From a bacterium (lineage in GTDB: Bacteria > Fidelibacterota > Marinisomatia > Marinisomatales > JAHJCW01), in assembly GCA_030621275.1 (NCBI GenBank), contig JAUXHY010000095.1, positions 1-5,791 of the forward strand: a stretch of DNA of 5,791 bases. Reading direction: 5' to 3'. Within the stretch, counting starts at the first letter, position 1. Every line of letters starts with the position of its first letter. A program made the position numbers and the translations under genes. Shown here piece by piece: positions 1-5,791 of this stretch. A model generated the notes under the pieces. The model had not been told where the DNA came from. It worked only from the letters and a program-made list of their open reading frames with translations, and ran no database searches.

Positions 1-164
1 AAATCAATACTTCCCAATACGATGGCAATATATGAGAGAACCCAATAAACAGTGAAGCCAAATAAATTAGCTTTTAAAAATAACCAAATCTTTTTTCCGC
101 TAAGTGCTAACCGTGGAGACCGAAAAATATCTCTGACATCAAAATCTAATTTCATTGGTTCCAT
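1..164 (-). CDS. N-terminal fragment of an uncharacterised membrane protein (truncated by window edge)
   Basis: An open frame begins with ATG at 164 and runs off the left edge after 54 complete codons, so only the N terminus is visible. It starts MEPMKLDFDVRDIFRSPRLA, a short polar, basic stretch, then LSGKKIWLF and a hydrophobic segment at roughly residues 33-53 that is probably the first transmembrane helix. A GAGG Shine-Dalgarno at 171-174 sits 6 nt before the ATG, which favours this start over Met4. The gene follows the SPOR lipoprotein after only 15 nt, so the two are probably co-transcribed. The DIFRSPRLALSGKKIW pattern looks like the start of an integral membrane protein family of unknown function that I recall from FCB-type and candidate-phylum genomes. 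That recollection is weak, and the visible part does not allow a functional call. Confidence 0.75.
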   Translation of the reverse strand, partial: MEPMKLDFDVRDIFRSPRLALSGKKIWLFLKANLFGFTVYWVLSYIAIVLGSID

Positions 165-179
165 ATTTTACCTCAAAAT

Positions 180-932
180 TTATTTTTGATATTGTGTAAC
201 CCAAGTCGGCAAACCTTGGTCATTTGCAATTTTATCGGCTGCTTGCAATGCATCTTCACGGGTGACATATTTACCGATTCTTATACGGTATAGAGTTTTA
301 TTGTCTGCGGTTGCGTGTTCGAGCGAGTAGGCATCATACCCAGCATTAATTAGACGATTGACATGCTGTGCTGCTGTCTCTGCTTTTGATTCTGCAGCAA
401 CTTGTATTGTATAATTAGCTTCAACAATAGCAGTCGGCTGTACTTTTGTAACTGCCGGTTCTGAACTAGTTTCTATTACTGCAACTTCATCAACAACTTC
501 TGTAACATTTTCTTCCATTGTACTTGCGGTATCTTCTGTAGTAGGAGCCACATCGACAGTTTCATTCAGCCAATCATCTCTAGATTGTTGCTGTGCAGTA
601 ACTTCTAATGGAGTATCGGTGATATCATAATTGTAGACGAATGCTCCCAATTTATCATTGTATTTCCAAACTGTTACTTGGACAGTAAAATGTCCTGCTA
701 CATCCGGTACAAATATTGCTTGTGATTCATCTTCAGAAAATTGAATATCAGATAACATTAGTTCGCTGCTTTCTGGTAAATCAGTAATTTTCCAAATGTA
801 ATCAAATGTACCTACTTCATCAGGTATGTCCGTTTTCAGCACGAATTGTTGTCCAATCACACCAGTTTTGGATTCTTGTTGGCAACCAAAAAGTATTAAT
901 AAAATAATTCCTAATCCTAATAATTTATTCAT
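180..932 (-). CDS. SPOR-domain outer-membrane lipoprotein
   Basis: This 250-residue protein starts with a lipoprotein signal peptide: MNK, a hydrophobic core, and lipobox L14-F15-G16-C17. Cys17 is the predicted lipidated N terminus, and Gln at +2 is compatible with outer-membrane sorting. Residues about 22-112 look like one beta-rich Ig/PKD-type extracytoplasmic domain (for example IFVPDVAGHFTVQVTVW). Residues about 113-170 form a low-complexity linker rich in Thr, Glu, Val and Asp. Residues about 173-249 are a SPOR domain, opening with YTIQVAA and containing YRIRIGKYVTREDA near its second half. SPOR domains bind peptidoglycan glycan strands lacking stem peptides and often target proteins to the division septum, so an envelope or division role is likely. 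The specific partner is unknown. AGGA at 940-943, 7 nt before the ATG, supports the start. The 72-nt gap from ndk leaves room for separate control. Confidence 0.88.
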   Translation of the reverse strand: MNKLLGLGIILLILFGCQQESKTGVIGQQFVLKTDIPDEVGTFDYIWKITDLPESSELMLSDIQFSEDESQAIFVPDVAGHFTVQVTVWKYNDKLGAFVYNYDITDTPLEVTAQQQSRDDWLNETVDVAPTTEDTASTMEENVTEVVDEVAVIETSSEPAVTKVQPTAIVEANYTIQVAAESKAETAAQHVNRLINAGYDAYSLEHATADNKTLYRIRIGKYVTREDALQAADKIANDQGLPTWVTQYQK

Positions 933-1004
933 ATTACTATCCTGTTAATTATTATTTGCGACTTATACTCTAAATTTGAAGCTCAATTTTGAAAAAAACA
1001 ATAT
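933..1004 (-). other. AT-rich spacer between ndk and the SPOR gene, with weak hairpins around a U7 tract
   Basis: This is the longest intergenic gap in the window. Read on the transcribed minus strand, the short palindrome CAATAGATATTG (999-1010, overlapping the ndk stop) is followed directly by seven T (998-992). A second imperfect AT-rich inverted repeat follows at 972-990 (arms of 8 bp with one mismatch, loop of 3). The first could act as a weak intrinsic terminator or pause site, but its stem is only 4-5 bp with a single G-C pair. I could not find a convincing -35/-10 pair for the SPOR gene; TATAAG at 962-967 has no matching -35. Its Shine-Dalgarno lies at 940-943. Confidence 0.25.
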
Positions 1005-1430
1005 CTATTGACAGGCTATCAATTCAGCATCCGAAAAGAAAAATCCAATTTCAATCGCTGAATTTTCATTACTATCGGAACCATGTACGGCATTTTCACC
1101 AAGACTTGTAGCATACATTTTACGGATTGTTCCTTCATCGGCATCGGCAGGATTTGTTGCACCAATAGTTTTACGCCATTCTTCAACAGCATTTTCTTTT
1201 TCCAGAGCTAAAACCCAACATGGTCCTGACGACATAAAATTAGTTAATTCTTCAAAGAAGGGTTTGCCCTTATGAATTCCATAAAAGCCTTCTGCTTGAG
1301 CAAGAGTCATGTGTGTTAAGCGTGCTGCTAATATTTTAAAGTTAAATTTTAATATATGATCAATAATATTGCCGGAATAGTTGTTTTTTACAGCATCGGG
1401 CTTAATTATTGCAAATGTTCTATTTGTCAT
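1005..1430 (-). CDS. ndk: Nucleoside diphosphate kinase
   Basis: NDK transfers the gamma phosphate between nucleoside tri- and diphosphates through a phosphohistidine and keeps cytoplasmic NTP pools balanced. The 141-residue length is normal for bacterial NDK. The N terminus TFAIIKPDAV carries Lys10. Residues 86-94 (RKTIGATNP) and R103 in GTIRKMYA form the nucleotide-phosphate site. NAVHGSDS contains the catalytic His116, preceded by Asn114 of the active-site loop. The sequence resembles Bacteroidota-type NDKs. The ATG lies 7 nt after the sucD stop; a GAGG Shine-Dalgarno (1435-1438) overlaps that TAG stop and sits only 4 nt from the ATG. This arrangement implies translational coupling with sucD. 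A functional link is reasonable: NDK has been reported to associate with succinyl-CoA synthetase in Pseudomonas aeruginosa, and it can convert GTP made by SCS into ATP. Confidence 0.97.
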   Translation of the reverse strand: MTNRTFAIIKPDAVKNNYSGNIIDHILKFNFKILAARLTHMTLAQAEGFYGIHKGKPFFEELTNFMSSGPCWVLALEKENAVEEWRKTIGATNPADADEGTIRKMYATSLGENAVHGSDSNENSAIEIGFFFSDAELIACQ

Positions 1431-1437
1431 TTTTCCT

Positions 1438-2310
1438 CTATTTTATTAAACTTTTCATTTTAATACCAATTTCAGCAGGGTTTTCTACAACTAAAATATT
1501 GGCGGTCTGAAGGGCTTTCATTTTATCCTGTGCAGTTCCTTTGCCGCCGGCGATTATCGCACCGGCGTGTCCCATACGTTTTCCGGGTGGTGCAGTTCTT
1601 CCAGCGATGAAAGCAATAATTGGCTTGTTGAAATTATTGTCGATTACCCATTGCGCCGCATCCTCTTCCGCAGTACCTCCAATTTCACCAATTAGTACGA
1701 TACCATCAGTTTCATCGTCTTTAGCGAAAAGAGATAAGGCATCAATAAAATTTGTACCGTTTATCGGATCACCGCCAATACCGATTGATGTGGATTGTCC
1801 CATTCCGTTCATACTAATTTGATTTACTGCTTCATAAGTTAATGTTCCTGAGCGCGATATAATTCCAATTCTTCCGGGTTTATGGATGAATCCTGGCATG
1901 ATCCCAACTTTTGCTTTCCCTGGTGAAATAACACCCGGACAATTAGGTCCGATTAGACGAGTTTTTTTGTTTTTTAAGAATTGATTAACAGTTACCATAT
2001 CTTTCGTTGGGATACCTTCTGTAATACAAATAACTAATTCTAGTTCAGCGGCTACTGCCTCTAATATTGCATCAGCGGCGAAAGCCGGCGGAACAAATAT
2101 TATTGATGTATTTGCATCTGTAGCTTTTTTAGCCTCGGCAACTGTATTAAAAACAGGAATGTTCAAGTGAGTTTGCCCACCTTTACCTGGAGTAACACCG
2201 GCAACTACTTTAGTTCCATATCCAATCATTTTATTGCTATGAAACAATCCTTCCTGCCCGGTAAATCCTTGCACCATTAGTTTTGTATCGTTACCTACTA
2301 AAATACTCAT
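1438..2310 (-). CDS. sucD: Succinyl-CoA synthetase (succinate-CoA ligase), alpha subunit
   Basis: The alpha subunit of succinyl-CoA synthetase binds CoA and carries the phosphohistidine that relays phosphate between succinyl phosphate and the nucleotide bound by the beta subunit, in the TCA cycle. At 290 residues it is the usual length. The CoA-binding Rossmann half begins with GFTGQEG (15-21), and TPGKGG follows at 40-45. IGPNCPG (120-126) includes Cys124. SRSGTLTYE (152-160) and GIGGDPI (177-183) are conserved, Glu209 in IGEIGG matches the histidine-contacting glutamate, and His248 in [14 protein letters not shown] is the phosphorylated residue. All catalytic landmarks are present. The ATG shares one base with the sucC TAA stop (TAATG), and a strong AGGAGGT lies inside the end of sucC, so the two subunits should be made in equal amounts. 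Confidence 0.98.
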   Translation of the reverse strand: MSILVGNDTKLMVQGFTGQEGLFHSNKMIGYGTKVVAGVTPGKGGQTHLNIPVFNTVAEAKKATDANTSIIFVPPAFAADAILEAVAAELELVICITEGIPTKDMVTVNQFLKNKKTRLIGPNCPGVISPGKAKVGIMPGFIHKPGRIGIISRSGTLTYEAVNQISMNGMGQSTSIGIGGDPINGTNFIDALSLFAKDDETDGIVLIGEIGGTAEEDAAQWVIDNNFNKPIIAFIAGRTAPPGKRMGHAGAIIAGGKGTAQDKMKALQTANILVVENPAEIGIKMKSLIK

Positions 2311-3479
2311 TATTTTACCTCCTGCGCAGCTTTTACAGATTTTTCAGCAGCATCTTCAAAGCTTTCCGCCACTAGAAATTGCAAGGTCGAATTATTTAAC
2401 AATTCAGCTGCCTCTTTGGCATTGGTTCCTTCTAATCCAATTATAACCGGTACTTTAACTGCAACAGTTTCCATAGCATCAATTACACCTTGCGCTACGC
2501 GATCGCAACGCACAATTCCACCAAATATATTAATTAATATTGATTTAACATTCGGATCAGATAAAATAATTTTAAAGCCATTAGCAACTGTTTCAGAATT
2601 AGCAACACCACCGACATCAAGAAAATTGGCAGGTTCTCCACCAAATAATTTTATAATATCCATTGTTGCCATCGCCAAACCGGCGCCATTTACCATACAG
2701 CCGACATTTCCATCTAATTTAATATAATTTAAGTTATATTTTCCTGCTTCAACTTCGGATGGATCCTCTTCACTTATATCTCGCAATTCCGCCAATTCAC
2801 TGTGACGGAATAATCCGTTGTCATCAAAATTAATTTTCGCATCTAAAGCGATTACATCATTATCTTTTGTTACAACTAAAGGATTGATTTCAATGAGTGA
2901 GCAATCTTTATCAATAAACACTTCCCAAAGCGCATTTAATATTTTTATACCATTTTTTACTTGAGTGCCTTTTAATCCCAAACCAAAAGCTAAATTTCTT
3001 AATTGATAAGTCTGTAACCCAACACTTGGATCAATCCATTCTTTTATAATTTTTTCAGGTGTTTCCGCAGCGACTTTTTCAATCTCCATTCCACCCTCGG
3101 TGGAAACCATAAAAGCGTATTGTCGTCTTTCTCTATCAAGTACTATACCGGCATATAATTCGCGATCGATATCGACTCCCTGTTCAATCAACAATCGTTG
3201 CACTTCTTTACCTTCCGGTCCGGTTTGGTGTGTAATTAGATTCATTCCCAGTATTTCTGATGCTAACATTTGTACTTCAACACGACTACGGGCAAGCTTT
3301 ACTCCGCCACCTTTTCCACGTCCACCAGCGTGAATTTGTGCTTTCACGACTACTGTCTTAGAATTTAATTTATCATAAATTTTAACTGCTTCATTAACTG
3401 AAAAAGCAGGAAATCCATCAGGAACGGCTACGCCGTATTCCCGCAAAATTGCTTTTCCCTGATATTCATGAATTTTCAT
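2310..3479 (-). CDS. sucC: Succinyl-CoA synthetase (succinate-CoA ligase), beta subunit
   Basis: The beta subunit supplies the ATP-grasp nucleotide site and the succinate site of succinyl-CoA synthetase (succinyl-CoA + NDP + Pi to succinate + CoA + NTP). It has 389 residues, as expected. KIHEYQGKA opens the ATP-grasp domain, and [11 protein letters not shown] (51-61) is the glycine-rich nucleotide loop. Glu197 and Asn199 (IEINP) and Asp213 (ALDAK) are the Mg-binding residues. [11 protein letters not shown] (264-274) and [11 protein letters not shown] (316-326) belong to the C-terminal succinate/CoA-ligase domain. Pro20 occupies the position where E. coli also has Pro, while the GTP-specific animal enzyme has Gln; this hints at ADP use but does not settle it. 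The conserved GGGA turn reads GGVA at 290-293. An AGGA Shine-Dalgarno at 3487-3490, formed by the last codons of carbamate kinase, supports the start 2 nt after that gene. Confidence 0.98.
   Translation of the reverse strand: MKIHEYQGKAILREYGVAVPDGFPAFSVNEAVKIYDKLNSKTVVVKAQIHAGGRGKGGGVKLARSRVEVQMLASEILGMNLITHQTGPEGKEVQRLLIEQGVDIDRELYAGIVLDRERRQYAFMVSTEGGMEIEKVAAETPEKIIKEWIDPSVGLQTYQLRNLAFGLGLKGTQVKNGIKILNALWEVFIDKDCSLIEINPLVVTKDNDVIALDAKINFDDNGLFRHSELAELRDISEEDPSEVEAGKYNLNYIKLDGNVGCMVNGAGLAMATMDIIKLFGGEPANFLDVGGVANSETVANGFKIILSDPNVKSILINIFGGIVRCDRVAQGVIDAMETVAVKVPVIIGLEGTNAKEAAELLNNSTLQFLVAESFEDAAEKSVKAAQEVK
2317..2323 (-). promoter_or_regulatory. Strong Shine-Dalgarno for sucD inside the sucC 3' end
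   Basis: The minus strand reads AGGAGGT here, with 7 nt between AGGAGG and the sucD ATG. It lies within the last codons of sucC (Gln-Glu-Val), and the sucC stop overlaps the sucD start by one base. This is the closest match to a consensus site in the window. It fixes the sucD start and suggests efficient reinitiation, giving balanced alpha and beta subunits. Confidence 0.9.
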
Positions 3480-3481
3480 TA

Positions 3482-4420
3482 TTATTTCCTAATTATTGTT
3501 CCCGATTTACCATCAATAGCATTTTTTATATTTGGTATAGATGTGATTACTACTTTTTTACCATGATGTTTTAAAAAATAGATTCCAGCTTCAATTTTCG
3601 GCTTCATACTTCCTGATTGAAAATGTCCGGCATCTAAATATTCTTGTGCCTGAACTGATGTAATAGTGCCGATTTTCTCTTGGTTTGGCATATTGTAATT
3701 GATATAGGCGTGATCAATATCAGTGATAATCCATAATTCCTTTGCCTTGAGAACCCGTCCAAGCAGAGCTGCCGAGTAGTCTTTATCAATTACGGCATCC
3801 AAACCTTGCAAATTGTTATTTTCGTCATAATAAACGGGGATACCCCCACCACCGGCAGCTAAAATTATCGAACCGTGATCAACTAATTTTTTAATACTAA
3901 TTCCATGTCTAATATATTGAGGTAGGGGGGATGGTACAACACGTCTCCATTTTCCGGGATTTTGTTGTGCGATTTGCCAATTAAATTTTTCTGCTAATTT
4001 TATAATTTTTTCTTTTGAATAGCGATGACCAATAAATTTTAACGGGTTCTTTATTGCAGGATCGTTTTTATCAACAACAACTTGTGTGATCATGGTAACA
4101 ACTTCACGATCAATATTTTTCTGATGTAAAATATTTTGTAATGATTGTTGAATCATATATCCGATTGTACCTTGCGTACCTGCCACACATACACCCAACG
4201 GAAGAGGAGGAACTGTATCGTGAGTCAAATCCATTCGTAGCAATTCATCGCCAACTTGCGGGCCATTACCATGTGTAATACATAATTTATATCCATTCTC
4301 TACAAAATGCATAATTGGAGCAAGACTCTCGCGCGTTTTTGCGAATTGCTGTGTAATTGTTCCGGCTTCACCTCCGGGGGAAATTGCATTTCCCCCGAAA
4401 GCGATCATCGCAGTTTTCAT
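3482..4420 (-). CDS. arcC: Carbamate kinase (amino acid kinase family)
   Basis: Carbamate kinase interconverts carbamoyl phosphate + ADP and carbamate + ATP, usually in the ATP-yielding direction after breakdown of arginine/citrulline, agmatine or ureides. The 312-residue protein matches the family: AFGGNAI (7-13) is the N-terminal phosphate-binding loop, THGNGPQVG (49-57) follows, VVVDKNDPA with K125-N126-P127 matches the conserved KNP lysine, WRRVVPSP (158-165) and AAGGGGIPV (188-196) are intact, and AVIDKD (209-214) carries the active-site Asp212-Lys213. GSMKPKIEA (270-278) and the terminal GTII are also typical. No carbamoyltransferase or deiminase is in view, so the source of carbamoyl phosphate is unknown. 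The ATG directly follows the upstream TAA with no spacer and no clear Shine-Dalgarno, and a GC-rich hairpin lies in codons 8-16. Met5 is a conceivable alternative start but has no better site. Confidence 0.96.
   Translation of the reverse strand: MKTAMIAFGGNAISPGGEAGTITQQFAKTRESLAPIMHFVENGYKLCITHGNGPQVGDELLRMDLTHDTVPPLPLGVCVAGTQGTIGYMIQQSLQNILHQKNIDREVVTMITQVVVDKNDPAIKNPLKFIGHRYSKEKIIKLAEKFNWQIAQQNPGKWRRVVPSPLPQYIRHGISIKKLVDHGSIILAAGGGGIPVYYDENNNLQGLDAVIDKDYSAALLGRVLKAKELWIITDIDHAYINYNMPNQEKIGTITSVQAQEYLDAGHFQSGSMKPKIEAGIYFLKHHGKKVVITSIPNIKNAIDGKSGTIIRK
3485..3490 (-). promoter_or_regulatory. Shine-Dalgarno for sucC formed by the carbamate kinase stop region
   Basis: The minus strand reads AGGAAA, encoding the final Arg-Lys of carbamate kinase, just before its TAA. 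AGGA is 7 nt from the sucC ATG. Ribosomes finishing carbamate kinase would therefore sit on the sucC initiation site, which argues for coupling of these two genes despite their different pathways. Confidence 0.75.
4375..4397 (-). other. Perfect 10-bp inverted repeat (hairpin) in the first codons of carbamate kinase
   Basis: The arms CGGGGGAAAT and ATTTCCCCCG are exact reverse complements, separated by a 3-nt loop. In the mRNA the stem would begin at coding nucleotide 24 and contain six G-C and four A-U pairs, in frame as Phe-Gly-Gly-Asn-Ala-Ile-Ser-Pro-Gly. The codons GGG and CCC that build it look unusual for such an AT-rich gene. The position is just beyond the footprint of an initiating ribosome, so it could slow early elongation or limit read-in from upstream. 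It has no following U tract and is not a terminator. A chance product of the conserved GGNA motif remains possible. Confidence 0.6.
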
Positions 4421-5737
4421 TTATTTTAGAAATGGTTTCAAAACATCAACTAAAGTCGGTTGCCCAATTTCTTGTAGATCATAGGTTACGCGAACCGATG
4501 GTTGTTTAATGTTAATTATACGTCGTAAATCTATCGGTGTACCGATTATTACAACTTCACATTTGGTTTTCGCGATAGTTTCTTCCAAATCTTTCATTTG
4601 TTGTTTGCCATATCCCATTGCCGGTAAAAGTTCACCTATATCAGGATATTTTTCAAATGTTTCGGTTATTGTTCCAACAGTAAATGGACGTGGGTCAACT
4701 ACATCGGCGGCTCCGAATTTTTCCGCTGCAACCATACCTGCACCATAAGTCATCTCACCATGTGTTAAGGTTGGACCATCTTCAACAACTAAAGCTGTTT
4801 TACCAAGAATGAGGTCAGCTTCTTCAACTGAAATAGGTGAAGCAGCATCGATGATTACAGCGTTAGGATTTGCTTCACGAACGCTCCAGCGGACTTCATC
4901 TATATCTTCGGTGTCGGCAGTATCAATTTTGTTGATGACAACCACATCCGCCATTAGCAAATTGGTTTCGCCGGGATAATAAAGCCGTTCGTGTCCTGCA
5001 CGGTGCGGATCAACAACAACAATGTTCAAATCAGGTTTGTAAAACGGCATATCATTATTGCCGCCATCCCAAAGAATAATATCAGCTTCTTTTTCTGCTT
5101 CTCGAACGATTGCCTCGTAATCGACTCCGGCGTAAACAATTGTACCGGTTTCGATATGTGGTTCATATTCTTCCATTTCTTCAATGGTGCATTTATGTTT
5201 TTTTAGATCTTCGATTGTAGCAAACCGTTGTACTTTTTGTTCTGCTAAATCACCGTAGGGCATAGGATGACGAATCGCAGCTACTTTATGTCCAGCATCT
5301 TTTAATATTTGTGCAACACGACGTGTAGTTTGACTTTTTCCACAACCTGTACGAACTGCTCCAATCGCAATAACCGGTTTGGTGGATTTTACCATTGTTG
5401 GTTCACCACCAAGTATTTTAAAATGTGCGCCCCAAGCCATTACTTTAGAGGCTTTGTGCATAACATCTTCATGCAGAATATCTGAGTAGGAGAAGACAAC
5501 TTCTTCTATAGTATTGTTTTCAATAAGCTGTTGCAAATCAGATTCGTCATGAATTGGTATTCCGTTCGGATAAAGCTTACCTGCTAATTCTGCTGGATAT
5601 TTACGTCCATCGATATCAGGGATTTGCGTTGCTGTAAACGCAACTATTTCATATTTATCATTATCGCGATAAATTAAATTAAAATTGTGGAAGTCGCGTC
5701 CTGCTGCTCCCATTATAAGTGTTTTTACTTTTGACAT
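4421..5737 (-). CDS. COG2403-family P-loop GTPase (cyclic 2,3-diphosphoglycerate synthetase-like)
   Basis: This 438-residue cytoplasmic protein has an N-terminal Rossmann-like domain (about 1-115) opening with LIMGAAGRDFHNF. A P-loop NTPase domain follows: Walker A GAVRTGCGKS at 126-135, a Walker B-like ILWDGGNND at 221-229, and NKID at 269-272, which matches the NKxD guanine-specificity motif of GTPases. The C-terminal part carries GEMTYGAGMVAAEKFGAADVVDPRP (in pieces around residues 327-351) and a final sub-domain with GTPIDLRRII. Database entries of this family are often called cyclic 2,3-diphosphoglycerate synthetase after the archaeal enzyme that forms an intramolecular phosphoanhydride; whether bacterial members do this is doubtful. 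It heads the operon and its TAA directly abuts the carbamate kinase ATG, which hints at a role tied to carbamoyl phosphate or phosphoryl transfer. AAGGA at 5745-5749, 7 nt upstream, supports the start. Confidence 0.85.
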   Translation of the reverse strand: MSKVKTLIMGAAGRDFHNFNLIYRDNDKYEIVAFTATQIPDIDGRKYPAELAGKLYPNGIPIHDESDLQQLIENNTIEEVVFSYSDILHEDVMHKASKVMAWGAHFKILGGEPTMVKSTKPVIAIGAVRTGCGKSQTTRRVAQILKDAGHKVAAIRHPMPYGDLAEQKVQRFATIEDLKKHKCTIEEMEEYEPHIETGTIVYAGVDYEAIVREAEKEADIILWDGGNNDMPFYKPDLNIVVVDPHRAGHERLYYPGETNLLMADVVVINKIDTADTEDIDEVRWSVREANPNAVIIDAASPISVEEADLILGKTALVVEDGPTLTHGEMTYGAGMVAAEKFGAADVVDPRPFTVGTITETFEKYPDIGELLPAMGYGKQQMKDLEETIAKTKCEVVIIGTPIDLRRIINIKQPSVRVTYDLQEIGQPTLVDVLKPFLK

Positions 5738-5791
5738 TTTTTATTCCTTTTAATATTTGTTAATAATTGTTTTAAATAGTTTTTGAATTAA
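5738..5791 (-). promoter_or_regulatory. AT-rich leader upstream of the operon's first visible gene
   Basis: The 54 nt before the GTPase start are almost entirely A and T and contain no continuing reading frame that I can support. AAGGA at 5745-5749 is a good Shine-Dalgarno. The composition fits a promoter region, and several TATTAA/TATTTA-like -10 candidates exist, but no -35 element stands out and the region is cut by the window edge. It is therefore uncertain whether the operon starts here or further upstream. Confidence 0.3.

Noticed and set aside
962..990. Promoter for the SPOR lipoprotein gene using TATAAG as -10
   Set aside because: At 16-18 nt spacing the -35 position reads AAATTG, AAAATT or CAAAAT, and the better TTGAGC is only 13 nt away, so no credible pair exists.
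1541..1822. Plus-strand open frame of 93 codons inside sucD
   Set aside because: It lies wholly opposite a strongly conserved gene, its product is Pro/Ile/Ser-rich with no motif, and it has no convincing ribosome-binding site; it is a shadow of the sucD codon pattern.
2416..3333. Plus-strand open frames opposite sucC (103 and 77 codons)
   Set aside because: Both are antisense to intact sucC and encode low-complexity, family-free peptides.
3836..3847. GGGGATACCCC palindrome in carbamate kinase
   Set aside because: It has only a 4-bp stem and arises from the conserved GGGGIPV codons; too short to be meaningful.
3925..3930. Run of six G (six C in the coding strand) in carbamate kinase as a phase-variation or slippage site
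   Set aside because: The run is short, the frame is intact through the conserved VVPSPLP segment, and no alternative frame of interest follows.
4509..5206. Plus-strand open frames opposite the GTPase gene (79 and 71 codons)
   Set aside because: They are antisense to conserved motifs of the GTPase, show no recognisable domain, and lack regulatory context.

Overview
This AT-rich window carries one tightly packed block of genes, all on the minus strand, so transcription runs from the right edge to the left edge. In that order the genes are: a COG2403-type P-loop GTPase (annotated in databases as cyclic 2,3-diphosphoglycerate synthetase-like), carbamate kinase, succinyl-CoA synthetase beta (sucC) and alpha (sucD), nucleoside diphosphate kinase (ndk), a SPOR-domain lipoprotein, and the first 54 codons of a membrane protein cut by the left edge. 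No tRNA, rRNA, CRISPR array, insertion sequence or plus-strand gene is supported.

The host is a Gram-negative bacterium: the lipoprotein has a clean lipobox and a C-terminal peptidoglycan-binding SPOR domain. Low G+C content, GGAGG-type Shine-Dalgarno sites, and SCS and NDK sequences that resemble the Bacteroidota side more than E. coli suggest the FCB superphylum or a neighbouring candidate lineage such as Neomarinimicrobiota or Cloacimonadota. This placement is inference from remembered family sequences, not from a search.

The first five genes look like a single translationally linked operon. The junctions are a direct stop/start abutment (GTPase to carbamate kinase), 2 nt (carbamate kinase to sucC), a 1-nt overlap (sucC to sucD) and 7 nt (sucD to ndk). 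Three of the Shine-Dalgarno sites lie partly or wholly inside the preceding gene. The shared theme is phosphoryl transfer: carbamate kinase can make ATP from carbamoyl phosphate, SucCD makes ATP or GTP from succinyl-CoA, and NDK equilibrates NTP pools. The GTPase-like protein at the head of the operon has no secure function, which makes it the most interesting gene here.

The last two genes are separated from ndk by a 72-nt AT-rich gap, the longest between genes in the window, and deal with the envelope instead of energy metabolism. They may be read through from the operon or have their own promoter. A striking local element is a perfect 10-bp inverted repeat with a 3-nt loop in the first codons of carbamate kinase, a gene that also lacks a recognisable Shine-Dalgarno site.
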